A stretch of DNA of 32,537 nt from Pelomyxa schiedti (Eukaryota > Evosea > Pelobiontida > Pelomyxidae). The notes below the pieces were generated by a model. The model was not told the origin of the DNA and searched no databases. It worked only from the letters and a program-made list of their open reading frames with translations. Below, piece by piece: positions 32,469-32,537 of the stretch. How positions within the stretch are numbered: position 1 is the first letter of the stretch; the number at the start of each line of letters is the position of its first letter. The stretch is from assembly GCA_020536535.1 (NCBI GenBank), contig JAHLWZ010000408.1, positions 8,636 to 41,172 of the forward strand. The letters are read 5' to 3'. The translations under genes and the position numbers were made by a program.

Positions 32469-32537
32469 CAAACAGTATCGAGAATAATTAAACTCTTCCT
32501 ATCATCACATCTCCAGAAGGATCTGGTGGTCCGTGGA

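Noticed and set aside
1-32537. tRNA genes, rRNA, CRISPR arrays, bacterial operon features
   Set aside because: None of the conserved box motifs or repeat-spacer patterns was seen, and the spliced genes show eukaryotic nuclear DNA.

Overview
The window is eukaryotic nuclear DNA from a protist. Genes are split by many very short GT-AG introns (most 30-55 nt) and are densely packed on both strands. Several encode proteins found only in eukaryotes: SRP19, PRP38A, a RABL2-type GTPase and an Asteroid/XPG-like protein. The large families of WL-rich ankyrin-like proteins and serine/glycine/proline low-complexity tracts make me favour an amoebozoan, perhaps an archamoeba such as Pelomyxa. That taxon is recollection of gene style and cannot be proven from this sequence. 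No tRNA, rRNA, CRISPR array or intact transposon was seen.

Layout. 1-2400: a gene-poor GT-rich start with a 44-bp perfect inverted repeat, then an unrecognised protein gene (+) and a possible separate exon. 2501-5652 (+): a seven-exon eEF2-like gene whose GTPase motifs and diphthamide histidine are lost. 5844-10384 (-): two tandem paralogues with ankyrin-like WL repeats. 10491-14207 (-): exons of an RS-rich protein whose phases join directly to a SLAC1/TehA (TDT) anion-channel domain. 15188-20521 (-): two tandem sulfotransferase genes with matching exon structure; the first contains a 100-N gap flanked by a 218-bp duplicated sequence and appears to have lost its last exon. 20863-22410 (+): PRP38A splicing factor. 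22565-23272 (-): a small acidic coiled-coil protein with a hydrophobic tail. 23397-28750 (-): a 15-exon Asteroid/FAM120-like XPG-family protein of about 1560 residues. 29014-30036 (+): RABL2-like GTPase with an 8-nt microexon. 30409-31402 (+): inosine/xanthosine triphosphatase (YjjX/PRRC1 superfamily). 31468-32468 (-): SRP19.

The genes do not form one pathway. They are ordinary neighbours for translation and protein targeting (EF2-like, SRP19), splicing (PRP38A), vesicle or ciliary traffic (RABL2) and metabolism, interspersed with lineage-specific tandem duplications. Exon models were built by hand from reading frame, GT/AG sites, phase agreement and recalled family motifs. No alignment or transcript was available. 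The two most unusual objects are the GTPase-degenerate EF2 paralogue and the predicted RS-domain/anion-channel fusion.
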